Positions 1-9,137 of a stretch of DNA of 64,000 nucleotides are shown in pieces. How positions within the stretch are numbered: position 1 is the first letter of the stretch; the number at the start of each line of letters is the position of its first letter. The translations under genes and the position numbers were made by a program. The stretch is from Mucilaginibacter achroorhodeus (GTDB lineage: Bacteria > Bacteroidota > Bacteroidia > Sphingobacteriales > Sphingobacteriaceae), in assembly GCF_007846095.1 (NCBI RefSeq), contig NZ_VOEI01000004.1, positions 124,001 to 188,000 of the forward strand. The letters are read 5' to 3'. A model generated the notes under the pieces. It ran no database searches. It saw only the letters and a program-made list of their open reading frames with translations, and was not told the origin of the DNA.

Positions 1-696
1 AACTTAAGCACTAATGAAACGATACCGGCTTTAACCACTAAGATCAACAATTTAAGATATCGCATTCAAAAATTTTATGCCGGTACTAACTATTGGCTGC
101 CTGCTTACAAGCTGTTTGAGAACCGCTACAGTCAGCTGTTGGCTTTAAGAGAAAGTACATTAAAATATGATGTTGTATTAAAAGATACGCTGTGGGGCTG
201 GCCGTTACACCGTATAAAATTGCATAAAAAATTAGCCGATCTATCTGAAAAATATAGCATAAGCGCACATCTTAATTGGCATGAGCCTGTAATTGAGGAT
301 GGAAGCAGTACACTATTATTAAACGCAACTGATTTTCCATTTACAGTGGGTGGAGAGATAAAAGATTACGAGAGAATGCTGAGCGAAAGCAGGTTGGGGA
401 TTTTTGCAGCCGGATTCCATTGGGGTTGGCGCAATATCATGACATTTGGCTTAATGATAGGCATACCGATACTCATTGATAAGCCTCTTTTGGAGCCATA
501 TTTTGATCTTTCTGAGTTTAAAGCTTATTACAACCATGATACCGAGTGGGAAAGTATTGAAAGCATCTTAAAAGAAATAACACCCAATGAATGGGAAAAG
601 ATAAAAGAGTATAATCAGGCCGTTTATGACCGCTACTTGGCTCCCAAAGCTGTTGCGCAATATTTTTTAAACAATACAATTTCACATTGCGGTTAG
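1..696 (+). CDS. Glycosyltransferase-like protein, 5' end outside window
   Basis: The reading frame is open from base 1 to the TAG at 694-696, so the N-terminus lies upstream. The visible 231 residues look like the C-terminal half of a GT-B type glycosyltransferase: a Gly-rich stretch (GIFAAGFHWGWRNIMTFG) followed by GIPILIDKPL resembles the nucleotide-sugar-binding region where family members choose between sugar donors. The TTG at 139 could serve as an in-frame start but gives an implausibly short enzyme, and the frame before it is protein-like. It overlaps the next gene by 10 bases. The exact family and sugar cannot be told. Likely role, by context, is surface polysaccharide assembly on the cytoplasmic face of the membrane. 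Confidence 0.6.
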   Translation, partial: NLSTNETIPALTTKINNLRYRIQKFYAGTNYWLPAYKLFENRYSQLLALRESTLKYDVVLKDTLWGWPLHRIKLHKKLADLSEKYSISAHLNWHEPVIEDGSSTLLLNATDFPFTVGGEIKDYERMLSESRLGIFAAGFHWGWRNIMTFGLMIGIPILIDKPLLEPYFDLSEFKAYYNHDTEWESIESILKEITPNEWEKIKEYNQAVYDRYLAPKAVAQYFLNNTISHCG

Positions 697-1904
697 GATA
701 CATTTCATTTGAACATCCTTTAGGCCAACGCGGAGGCGGTATTGGCACATATGTGGATCAAGTAGCAACTATAATGGCTCAAAGAGGGCATGATATTCAT
801 GTTTTTACTGGATTCTCAGGTACAGCTTACTCTACTAAAAGCTTAAAGAACTATGTTTTGCACTTGGTGCCCGCAAAAAGTATCGACGTTTTCAGATTAG
901 CTGTAATACCTTTTTTTGAACAAGCAAATGATGAAAAGCCCTTTGATGCAATAGAAAGTGCTGAATATGGTGCAGATGGCATATCGATTAAGAAAAAGCA
1001 CTTCAAAATACCGCTTGTGGTTAAGCTTCATACGCCCAGTTTTCTTGTAAAGCAACTCAATTTTACAAGTCCTTCTTTCACTACAAAAGCAAGATTTATA
1101 ACAGGTGCTATTGTGCGGGGTAGGATGCCAAAATTGTATTGGAAAGAGCAACTTAATCATGATATAGAAAAGGAGATTTACCTTCTTGCCGATAAAGTTA
1201 GCAGCCCATCTAAAAGCTTAGCCGAAATTGTAGCCAACAAATGGGGCCATCGTGAAATTACGATTATCCCAAACCCCTATGTACCTCCGGCCGAAATACA
1301 TAGCTTGAATATTTCTCAAGAAAAAGATGTTTGCAGAGTGCTGTTTTTGGGCCGGCTGGAGAAACGTAAAGGGATTTATTACTTGCTTGCCGCTATTCCT
1401 CAGATTATTGAGGTTAACCCTAATATTATATTCCATTTTGTTGGAAGCGACCAACCATCTTACAAAGATAGTTTAACTGTCAGATCGTTAATGGAGAAAA
1501 GGCTCCATGGTTATAAAAAGCACCTTAAGTTTGATGGCTTTATAGAAAACCAACAATTACATAACGTATTTTCTGAATCTGATCTTTGCATATTTCCCAG
1601 CCTTTGGGAAAACTTTCCTAATGTTTGCCTTGAGGCAATGGCAGCAGGTAGAGCAGTTATAGGCACAAACAATGGCGGTATGGCCGAGATGATAGATCAT
1701 TTGAAGGACGGATATCTGATTGAACCTAATTCCCCGGCGGCTATTACTAATGCAATCTTAGCTCTTGCTGGCAACCCTTTGCTAAGGCTAAAATTAGGAA
1801 CAGCCGCAAGAAAAAAAGTGCTTACAAATTATAATGCTGAGGTAATTGGTAGTATGACGGAACAATTTTATTTGCAAGTTCAGCAAAGCCCATCATTAGC
1901 TTGA
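687..1904 (+). CDS. Glycosyltransferase family 4
   Basis: 405 residues with a GT4 layout. The N-terminus has the Gly-rich loop of an acceptor domain (GQRGGGIGTYVDQVA, about residues 13-27). The C-terminal donor domain has RVLFLGRLEKRKG and the E-x7-E motif (ENFPNVCLE, then AMAAG). It should transfer an activated sugar to a growing lipid-linked glycan with retention of configuration. The start is TTG at 687, ten bases inside the preceding gene; no upstream ATG is available without more overlap, and the N-terminal sequence matches a typical GT4 start. It is translationally coupled on both sides. Confidence 0.85.
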   Translation: MRLGYISFEHPLGQRGGGIGTYVDQVATIMAQRGHDIHVFTGFSGTAYSTKSLKNYVLHLVPAKSIDVFRLAVIPFFEQANDEKPFDAIESAEYGADGISIKKKHFKIPLVVKLHTPSFLVKQLNFTSPSFTTKARFITGAIVRGRMPKLYWKEQLNHDIEKEIYLLADKVSSPSKSLAEIVANKWGHREITIIPNPYVPPAEIHSLNISQEKDVCRVLFLGRLEKRKGIYYLLAAIPQIIEVNPNIIFHFVGSDQPSYKDSLTVRSLMEKRLHGYKKHLKFDGFIENQQLHNVFSESDLCIFPSLWENFPNVCLEAMAAGRAVIGTNNGGMAEMIDHLKDGYLIEPNSPAAITNAILALAGNPLLRLKLGTAARKKVLTNYNAEVIGSMTEQFYLQVQQSPSLA

Positions 1905-2833
1905 AAATATCAGTTATCATTTGTACTTACAATCCTCGGTTACAATATCTTGAACAGGTATTGCTGGCATTAAGAAATCAAACTTTGGTAAATACCGAAT
2001 GGGAGTTACTTATCATTGATAATAAAAGCAGTAACCAATTTACACAGGAATTGGATTTAAGTTGGCATGCTAATGCAAAAGTGATGCGAGAAGAACAAGC
2101 GGGCTTAGCACACGCGCGCCTTAAAGGTTTTAAAAACTCCATAGCAGAGCTTATTGTGTTTGTTGATGACGATAATGTTTTAGCTGACAACTACCTTGAA
2201 CTCAGCTGGGATTTTTATCTAAGCAACCCCCAAGTAGGTTGTTTTGGCGGCAAATCCGTCGCTGTATTTGAAACAACACCACCAGCCTGGTTTTGGAAAA
2301 CAGGTATAAGTTTGGGCTGTAAAGATGATGGTGATGAAATCTATATTTCAGATTACCGTTCAGATAATTACAAGCTTCAAAATTACCCAGACAAAGCTCC
2401 GATTGGAACGGGGATGGTAATCACCAAAAAAGCGTTTAAAGCTTACTATCTTGAGGTGTTAAACAACGCGGATAGATTAGCATTAGGGCGCAAAGGCAAG
2501 GCGCTTACTTCAGGAGAAGATAACGACATCGTGCTAACGATAATTAAAAACTATTTTGAAATTGCATACATACCAAAACTGGTAGTTAAACATTTGATAC
2601 CTACAAATAGAATTTCAACAGCTTACCTCAAACAGATGGCTTATGAAAGTAACAAATCATGGATTACACTTTTGCGACATCACGGAATATGCCCTTTTAA
2701 AACGATACCGCAATGGACAGTAAGACTCAGGAAGGTGAAAGCATGGTTTAAATACAAGGTTTGGCAATCGCCGGTTAATATTATTAAATGGCATGGAGCC
2801 TGTGGCACTTTTGAAAGTTTAGCTGATGGATAA
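1901..2833 (+). CDS. Glycosyltransferase family 2
   Basis: 310 residues beginning with the classic GT-A start (ISVIICTYNPRLQYLEQVL), with a nucleotide-binding acidic cluster (FVDDDNVL) near residue 90. GT2 enzymes invert configuration and use a divalent metal bound by this DxD-like motif. The start is a TTG whose last two bases are the first two of the TGA that ends the previous gene (TTGA overlap). No transmembrane helices are seen, so it is a cytosolic enzyme that probably works at the membrane. Substrate unknown. Confidence 0.85.
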   Translation: MKISVIICTYNPRLQYLEQVLLALRNQTLVNTEWELLIIDNKSSNQFTQELDLSWHANAKVMREEQAGLAHARLKGFKNSIAELIVFVDDDNVLADNYLELSWDFYLSNPQVGCFGGKSVAVFETTPPAWFWKTGISLGCKDDGDEIYISDYRSDNYKLQNYPDKAPIGTGMVITKKAFKAYYLEVLNNADRLALGRKGKALTSGEDNDIVLTIIKNYFEIAYIPKLVVKHLIPTNRISTAYLKQMAYESNKSWITLLRHHGICPFKTIPQWTVRLRKVKAWFKYKVWQSPVNIIKWHGACGTFESLADG

Positions 2834-3830
2834 ACGAAATCACTTAATAGATCTTTTGAGATTTGTCGCCGCTACCTGGGTGGCTATTTTTCATTTCAAC
2901 GAACCTATTCCTTACATTGCCAACTGGTATCGCTCTTTTTTAAAAATAGGCTATGTAGGTGTTGCCATCTTTTTTGTAATAAGTGGCTATTGCGTTTACC
3001 TTTCAGCACTAAGGTCAAAAACGCCTCGCGATTTTCTGGTACGCCGTATATGCCGAATATTTCCACCATATTGGTTCAGCATACTTTTGGTGGGGCTAAG
3101 TGTGATTGTAAGTTTAATAGTCAATAAGGCAAACTCTGTGGCGGTATTGCCAAAGAATATCTCTGGAATTTTAGCTACAATTACCCTTTCGACTACTCCA
3201 TTGTTTGATGTCCCGATAATGAATTGGGTTTATTGGACACTTACGTATGAAGTTGTCTTTTATTTCTTGGTGTTCATTTCAATGTTTGCTAAACATCAAT
3301 ACCGCATTTACAGTTATTTATTTATATCTATTTCCGGCTTCTTTTTGCCCGTACATGAAATGTGGCCACTATTTTTTGTTAAATATTGGCCTGCTTTTGC
3401 TTTGGGGGTAGCGACTTACAGGCTTTTAAATGAAAAAACACAATTATGGCAAACTGCACTTTTATTAGCCATTTCCGTGTCGGGCCTTTTCTACATTCAA
3501 ATACGACCTTATGAAGCCATAACATGTATTATAACAGCTGTGTTAATTGTTAGCAACAATTTCAAACCCCTAAAAGCAAATCCGATAAGTACCTTAGGAG
3601 ATTATTCTTATTCAATCTACCTTACCCATGTTCCTTTAGGGATATTTATACTTGGAGTGGTAAAACAACAATCCATCGTACAAAATAATGTCTGGGTAAA
3701 CATCGTATGGGATTTAACGCTGTACGCAGTTATTGTTTGCCTGGCTAAACTCATGTTTAAATTTATCGAGCTGCCAGCGATAAGTTTTGGTAAAAAAATC
3801 ACCAATGTCACCCGGAAAGCTGCTGTATAA
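2826..3830 (+). CDS. Acyltransferase 3 family membrane protein (OafA/YrhL-like)
   Basis: 334 residues with about ten hydrophobic segments. The start (LIDLLRFVAATWVAIFHF) carries the conserved R near the first helix and the H of the acyltransferase 3 family, and RRICRIFPPYWFS is the usual second conserved block. Family members O-acetylate or otherwise acylate sugars in surface polysaccharides, moving the acyl group across the inner membrane. It is the only decorating enzyme seen in this cluster. The ATG overlaps the previous gene by 8 bases. The acyl group and acceptor cannot be inferred. Confidence 0.85.
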   Translation: MDKRNHLIDLLRFVAATWVAIFHFNEPIPYIANWYRSFLKIGYVGVAIFFVISGYCVYLSALRSKTPRDFLVRRICRIFPPYWFSILLVGLSVIVSLIVNKANSVAVLPKNISGILATITLSTTPLFDVPIMNWVYWTLTYEVVFYFLVFISMFAKHQYRIYSYLFISISGFFLPVHEMWPLFFVKYWPAFALGVATYRLLNEKTQLWQTALLLAISVSGLFYIQIRPYEAITCIITAVLIVSNNFKPLKANPISTLGDYSYSIYLTHVPLGIFILGVVKQQSIVQNNVWVNIVWDLTLYAVIVCLAKLMFKFIELPAISFGKKITNVTRKAAV

Positions 3831-4731
3831 TTTATATTATCGCCCGTTAGGCTTTCTACGGAAGTTGTTTGAAGTAGGGATATTTAATTATGTTGATATC
3901 CGCCGTAGCCAAAGTAAAATGATTGCCGGATCTTTAACTATCAACGAAATTGTCAATGGTTTGGACAAAGCGACTTATGAGGTTTATTTCCTTACAGGTA
4001 AAAGGTATTGGTATCAAACTGCTTTTTGCCTGTATTCGTTGCAAAAGGTTTGCACTACAATTAGAATAACCGCTAAGTTTATTGATGATGGCTCGATAAA
4101 TGAGAAGTTAAAAAAACAAATTATTAAGCAATTTCCGTCATCAATTGTTATTACTGCCGCGGATACAGAAGCTTTATTGGATGCCGGTTTGCCTTGGCAG
4201 AGCTACCCGCGTATACGTGCCAAGAGAGAGACCTATCCGCATTTGAAGAAATTAACGGATGTACATATACACTCAGGCGACTGGAAGTTAGTGCTTGATT
4301 CTGATATGCTCTTCTTTAAATATCCAAAAGAGCTGCTTGATTGGATCAATAATCCATCAAAGCCCTTTTTTCTGAAAGACCCGATAACGTCCTATCATTA
4401 CTCCTTCAATTTGATGGAAGAACTTACAGGCAAGCGCATAACCCCTAACTTAAATGTGGGTGTAATTGGCTTAAATAGTAAGAAGATCAATTGGGATGCG
4501 TTGGAAAATTGGATTGCAGAATTAGAAAAAAAAGAGGGAACATCCTATCTGCTCGAGCAGGCGTTAAGCGCTATGATTGTGGCTGGTGAGGATATAATTA
4601 TTGCAGACCCATCTGTGTATATGGTTATGCCCTGCGAGCAGGAAGTTAGACAGCTAACGAGTGCTTTGCACCATTACGTTGCCCAATCTAAAGAATGGTA
4701 CTACAAGCTTGCATGGAAATCGATAGCTTAA
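3805..4731 (+). CDS. Putative glycosyltransferase, GT8-like
   Basis: About 308 residues. A DSD motif (WKLVLDSDMLFF) sits in mid-protein and resembles the DxD metal site of GT-A enzymes of the GT8 type; TPNLNVGVIGLN further on resembles the NSGVLLLN region of that family. I chose the ATG at 3805; a TTG at 3787 in the same frame would add six residues and is possible given how often TTG is used here. Either start overlaps the acyltransferase gene (26 or 44 bases). Function in polysaccharide assembly is inferred from the motif and the neighbours. Confidence 0.6.
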   Translation: MSPGKLLYNLYYRPLGFLRKLFEVGIFNYVDIRRSQSKMIAGSLTINEIVNGLDKATYEVYFLTGKRYWYQTAFCLYSLQKVCTTIRITAKFIDDGSINEKLKKQIIKQFPSSIVITAADTEALLDAGLPWQSYPRIRAKRETYPHLKKLTDVHIHSGDWKLVLDSDMLFFKYPKELLDWINNPSKPFFLKDPITSYHYSFNLMEELTGKRITPNLNVGVIGLNSKKINWDALENWIAELEKKEGTSYLLEQALSAMIVAGEDIIIADPSVYMVMPCEQEVRQLTSALHHYVAQSKEWYYKLAWKSIA

Positions 4732-5690
4732 ACGCTCCACTTGTATCGATAATAATACCGGTTTTTAATGGGGAAAAATATATCGGAGACACCATCCGCT
4801 CGGTATTGTCACAAAGCTATCAGCAAATAGAAGTTATCGTTATAAGTGACAATTCAAAAGATGATACGGATAAAATAGTTCAGGATATCGCAAAAGGCGG
4901 CCCGGTGAGATTGATAAGAAATGAAAAAAAAGAAGGTGCCGCTGCTTCACGAAATGTAGGATACAAAAATGCCAAAGGCCAATTTATTAAATTTTTAGAT
5001 GGTGATGATCTTTTAAACGATGAAGCAATTGCAGCGCAATTGAAATTGGGGTTAAAAAATCCTGATAGCATTATATCCGGAAAATGGGGTCGTTTTTATG
5101 ATAACAATCTGTCTACATTTAATTTATCAATAGAAAAATGTTGGCAAACCCTTGAGCCGACTAAGTGGATTTGCACATCATGGGAAAATGGACAATCAAT
5201 GACTAACCCAGGTATTTTTCTTATCCCGCGGCAATTAGTCGAAAAAGCGGGCCTTTGGGATGAAAGCTTATCATTGATTGATGATTTTGAATATTTTACA
5301 AGAACAATACTCGAAGCTAAAAGCGTTGTTTTTTGCCCTGATTCTATTTTATATTACCGCTCTGGCAATGGTAATACACTTTCAAGCGCTAAATCAGAAC
5401 AGGCTTATCGATCAGCCTACAAGTCATTAAATAAGGGCATAGATAGATTCCTTAAAACTAGAACGGATCTGAAGGCGAAGCAAGTTTGTGCAAACTTATG
5501 GAAGCTTTTCATCTATGAAATATACCCACATCAACAAGATTTGGCTGCCCAAGCAAATGTTCATCTTTCGTCATTGCCAGCGCCAACGGTAAAATTCCCA
5601 ACAGGCGGTTTGTCTGAATTGCTATTACCATTCTTAGGATGGAAAATAGTTAAAACGCTACAACGGATAAGATCTACACTTTTAACGTGA
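4713..5690 (+). CDS. Glycosyltransferase family 2
   Basis: About 325 residues with a clear GT-A domain: PLVSIIIPVFNGEKYI at the N-terminus and the DxD-type motif in FIKFLDGDDLL around residue 90. GMWDESL-like sequence (AGLWDESLSLIDDFEY) matches the acceptor-side motif ED/DD common in this family. I prefer the ATG at 4713 because the conserved domain begins directly after it; an ATG at 4695 would add six residues. It overlaps the previous gene by 19 bases and the next by 4. Soluble; sugar unknown. Confidence 0.85.
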   Translation: MEIDSLNAPLVSIIIPVFNGEKYIGDTIRSVLSQSYQQIEVIVISDNSKDDTDKIVQDIAKGGPVRLIRNEKKEGAAASRNVGYKNAKGQFIKFLDGDDLLNDEAIAAQLKLGLKNPDSIISGKWGRFYDNNLSTFNLSIEKCWQTLEPTKWICTSWENGQSMTNPGIFLIPRQLVEKAGLWDESLSLIDDFEYFTRTILEAKSVVFCPDSILYYRSGNGNTLSSAKSEQAYRSAYKSLNKGIDRFLKTRTDLKAKQVCANLWKLFIYEIYPHQQDLAAQANVHLSSLPAPTVKFPTGGLSELLLPFLGWKIVKTLQRIRSTLLT

Positions 5691-6718
5691 AAATCGCCAT
5701 AACTGCCGATCCATTCATACCAGTACCACCTGAACTTTACGGTGGTATTGAACGAATAATAGATATCCTGATCGCCGAACTGGTAAATCGCGGTCACGAA
5801 GTTACCTTATTCGCTCATGAAAATTCTAATATTAATTGTAAACTGATTCCGTATAAGACAGATAAGAGCGGTTTAAAAAACCATCTATCAAACGCCTGTA
5901 CCATCAATAAATACCTATTAACAAATAAGGTTGATATAGTACACAGTTTCGGCAGGTTGGCGTATTTACTGCCTTTACTACCACTGCGCATCCCCAAATT
6001 AATGAGCTACCAACGCGAACCTACTTTAAGCCAAATAAAAAAAGTTTCAACATTATCGAGATCAGGGAGCTTGAGCTTTACAGGATGCAGCAACTACATC
6101 GCAGATAAAATAGCGCCCTTAGCGCCGGCATATACCATATACAATTGTGTAGATGTTGAAAAATACGTGCCGAAATATGATACTAATGCAGATGCCCCTT
6201 TTGTTTTCTTAGGCCGTATAGAACCTATTAAGGGCCCGCACATTGCTGTTGAAATAGCACAGGCAACAGGCAAAAAACTTATACTTGCCGGAAATGTACC
6301 CACTGAGCATCGTACCTATTTTGAGACCATGATAAAACCCTTTTTGGGTGATCAAATTCAATACGTTGGCGCAGTAAATGACCTGCAAAAAAATGAACTT
6401 TTAGGGAAAGCTATGGCGTTGTTAATGCCCATACTTTGGAATGAACCTTTCGGTATCGTTATGATTGAGGCAATGGCATGCGGTACACCTGTTGTAGCAT
6501 TGAACAGAGGAGCTGTGCCTGAAGTGGTAATTTCCGGGTTAACCGGTTTTATCGGAGATACAATGAATGAACTCATTAAAAAAATATCGCTTTTAAATTC
6601 AATAGACAGAAAAGCTGTAAGAGCAACAGTGGAAAATAGATTTTCTTCAGAAATTATTGCATCAAATTATCTTGATCTTTACGAGCAATTAATTGATGCA
6701 TCAATCCCTCAATTATAG
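5687..6718 (+). CDS. Glycosyltransferase family 4
   Basis: 343 residues. The N-terminus (PPELYGGIERIIDILIAELVNRGHEVTLFA) is a typical GT4 acceptor domain, and the donor domain has FLGRIEPIKGPHIAVEIA and the E-x7-E motif EPFGIVMIE followed by AMACGTPVVA. The start is a GTG overlapping the previous TGA (GTGA). It is followed by a 39-base gap, the first real gap in the cluster. The protein resembles the short GT4 enzymes found in many exopolysaccharide loci; sugar specificity cannot be assigned. Confidence 0.85.
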   Translation: MKIAITADPFIPVPPELYGGIERIIDILIAELVNRGHEVTLFAHENSNINCKLIPYKTDKSGLKNHLSNACTINKYLLTNKVDIVHSFGRLAYLLPLLPLRIPKLMSYQREPTLSQIKKVSTLSRSGSLSFTGCSNYIADKIAPLAPAYTIYNCVDVEKYVPKYDTNADAPFVFLGRIEPIKGPHIAVEIAQATGKKLILAGNVPTEHRTYFETMIKPFLGDQIQYVGAVNDLQKNELLGKAMALLMPILWNEPFGIVMIEAMACGTPVVALNRGAVPEVVISGLTGFIGDTMNELIKKISLLNSIDRKAVRATVENRFSSEIIASNYLDLYEQLIDASIPQL

Positions 6719-6757
6719 TGATAGAGCTATCAGTCAATGGATAGTTAATAATAACCT

Positions 6758-7942
6758 ATGAGTAGTAAAGCGCGTGTTGTAATAACCTGTGGCACAAAAT
6801 TCCATTCAGATTATGTTGCCGAACAGCTTTACAAATACGGTTTATTAGAAAAAGCTATAACCTCTCACCCAAGGTCGAGGTATGTTAATCGGACTAACAT
6901 CCCGGCAGAGAAATTAAAGTTTCTTACTCCGATATTTGTATTGCCTTATTTTTTAAAGAAGGCAGGTACCGTAGGCAGGTGGCTGGCCCGAAGCATCGAG
7001 TACAGATTACCAGCTTTGTTTGACTACTACGCATCAAAAAATTTAAGGAAAGCTAACATTTCAATAACTTGGTCGTGGTCTGGCTTGCACACAATTAGGG
7101 CTATTCAAAAGGCTCAAGGTATAGCGATAGTTGAAGAATCCGGCTCTTGTAATCTCGAACAAAGCAAGCTTCTGCAAGAAGAGTACAGTATGCTTGGGTT
7201 AGAATTCCCTGATCCCACTCCGAGTTTTATTATCAATAGAGAACTGCAAGAAGTGAAACTGGCAGATTACATACTTTGCCCATCTAACTATGTTGCCGAA
7301 ACATTCATTAAAAATAATCTACCAAGGGAAAAATGTGTGATTATACCGTATGGTGTTAATTTAACTTTGTTTAACCATTACCAAGAGGAGAAACCGGAGT
7401 TTTCAATTCTATTTGTGGGTACTATAGGGGTCAGAAAAGGACTTATCTATTTATTTAAAGCATTAGAGCTTATACACAAAACCCAACCTCTGAAATGTTT
7501 GCTTATAGGGACAGTTGAAGAAAGCTTTAGGCCTATTTTTGACATCTACAAGCACCTTTTCACTTACGTCGGTCGGGTTGAGCAAAAAGAACTATCTAAA
7601 TATTATAACAGTGCTTCTGCTTTTGTTTTCCCCAGCCTTGACGAAGGTATGGCACTTGTGCAATTAGAGGCGATGGCTTGCGGGTTACCTCTTATTTGCA
7701 CAACAAATTCTGGCGGCGATTCTATAGTACAGGAAGGGAGTGATGGATTTGTAGTGCCTATACGCGATCACATTTTGCTGGCTGAAAAGATCTCTTTTCT
7801 GTATAAGAATCCTGAGGTGCTTAAAGATATGTCGGCAAAGGCGGTTCTGAAGGCTAAAAAGTTTACCTGGGATGCCTATGGAGATAAGTTGTGTTCCTTT
7901 ATAAATCAACTGTCCGCTGATATTGGTAATGGATGTGTTTGA
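6758..7942 (+). CDS. Glycosyltransferase family 4
   Basis: 394 residues, starting at ATG 6758. The donor-binding half has SILFVGTIGVRKGLIYLFKAL and the E-x7-E motif EGMALVQLE followed by AMACGLPLICT. The N-terminal half includes a W-rich stretch (ITWSWSGLHTIR) and a hydrophobic region near residues 60-90 that may bring it to the membrane. Its C-terminus overlaps the next gene. Part of the polysaccharide cluster; donor and acceptor unknown. Confidence 0.85.
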   Translation: MSSKARVVITCGTKFHSDYVAEQLYKYGLLEKAITSHPRSRYVNRTNIPAEKLKFLTPIFVLPYFLKKAGTVGRWLARSIEYRLPALFDYYASKNLRKANISITWSWSGLHTIRAIQKAQGIAIVEESGSCNLEQSKLLQEEYSMLGLEFPDPTPSFIINRELQEVKLADYILCPSNYVAETFIKNNLPREKCVIIPYGVNLTLFNHYQEEKPEFSILFVGTIGVRKGLIYLFKALELIHKTQPLKCLLIGTVEESFRPIFDIYKHLFTYVGRVEQKELSKYYNSASAFVFPSLDEGMALVQLEAMACGLPLICTTNSGGDSIVQEGSDGFVVPIRDHILLAEKISFLYKNPEVLKDMSAKAVLKAKKFTWDAYGDKLCSFINQLSADIGNGCV

Positions 7943-9137
7943 TTCATCGCCGAAAAAAATTTGTCTGATTACGCCGGGCCATATATCTACTAATCCCCGA
8001 TTAGTAAAAGAAGCCATTGCTTTATCAAGTCTTGGGATGCAAGTTCATATAATTTTTACTCAATATGTTGCTTCACAAATTCCGTTTGATGAAAATATCC
8101 TAAACAGTCACCCCAACTGGACTTACGATAAACTTGACTGGACGGGAATCACTATTTCATCAAGAATAAACAGGCTACTGGGTACGCTATTGTCCTTGCT
8201 GTCACTAAGCCTGGCACTGAAAGTTAACCGCAATTTATTTTGGCAAGTTAAAAAGGCTGTAACTTCAAAAGCAGATCTCTACATAGCCCATAACCTTGGG
8301 GCCTTACCTGTTGCTGCCTATGCAGCAAAAAAAAATAGAGCGAAATGCGGTTTTGATGCCGAAGATTTTCATCGTGGCGAAACTACCGACGAGCTAAATA
8401 ATGAAAAGAGGAAGTTGACCATAGCAATTGAAAATATGTTTATACCAAAGGTGGCCTATCTCACCGCTTCAAGTCCATTGATTTCAGAACGATACACTTC
8501 TTTATATAGTATGGCAGTCACCACGGTATTAAATGTATTTCCTAAAATAAGATACGCAAGTAAAAACGAGAAGTTTGACGATGTTCTGCAATTATTTTGG
8601 TTTTCACAAACCATTGGCCCGGGGCGCGGGCTTGAAGCAATAATTAAAGCCATTAATATTAGCAAAACAGCGGTTAATCTGCATTTGCTTGGACAAATTT
8701 CGCACAGCTACGCCGAAGTTCTAATTAGTAATGCCGACTTGGAATATTGTAATATTAAATTTCATAAAACCGTTTCTTCCGATGATGTGTTTAGCCTTGC
8801 CAGTAAATTTGATATTGGATTTGCAGCAGAACCTAAAGTACCTGCAAACAGGGATATCTGCCTTACTAATAAGCTTTTCACTTACCTACAAAGCGGTTTG
8901 GCTGTTTTTGCCAGTAATACTTCGGCCCAAAAAAAATTCTTTGAAGCACACAGTGGTATTGGAGAGCTGTACTCTGATGAACACCAGCTGGCAGAATTTA
9001 TATCGAAATACCACAATAACCGGGAAAAATTAGCAAATGCCAAGAAGCGCTCCCTGGCGTTTAGTATTGATGAACTGAACTGGGAAATCGAGAAACGAAA
9101 ATTTATTGATGTTATACAAAAAGCTCTGAACGCTTGA
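7929..9137 (+). CDS. Glycosyltransferase-like protein (divergent GT4)
   Basis: About 402 residues. The N-terminus (KKICLITPGHISTNPRLVKEAIALSSLG) matches a group of GT4-like proteins common in Bacteroidota polysaccharide clusters. The donor half is recognisable (LQLFWFSQTIGPGRGLEAIIKAI), but the usual E-x7-E motif is not evident; the region reads FAAEPKVPANRDICLTNKLF. It may use a variant catalytic arrangement. The ATG at 7929 is preferred over the in-frame TTG at 7923. The gene ends in a TTGA overlap with the next. Confidence 0.7.
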   Translation: MDVFDSSPKKICLITPGHISTNPRLVKEAIALSSLGMQVHIIFTQYVASQIPFDENILNSHPNWTYDKLDWTGITISSRINRLLGTLLSLLSLSLALKVNRNLFWQVKKAVTSKADLYIAHNLGALPVAAYAAKKNRAKCGFDAEDFHRGETTDELNNEKRKLTIAIENMFIPKVAYLTASSPLISERYTSLYSMAVTTVLNVFPKIRYASKNEKFDDVLQLFWFSQTIGPGRGLEAIIKAINISKTAVNLHLLGQISHSYAEVLISNADLEYCNIKFHKTVSSDDVFSLASKFDIGFAAEPKVPANRDICLTNKLFTYLQSGLAVFASNTSAQKKFFEAHSGIGELYSDEHQLAEFISKYHNNREKLANAKKRSLAFSIDELNWEIEKRKFIDVIQKALNA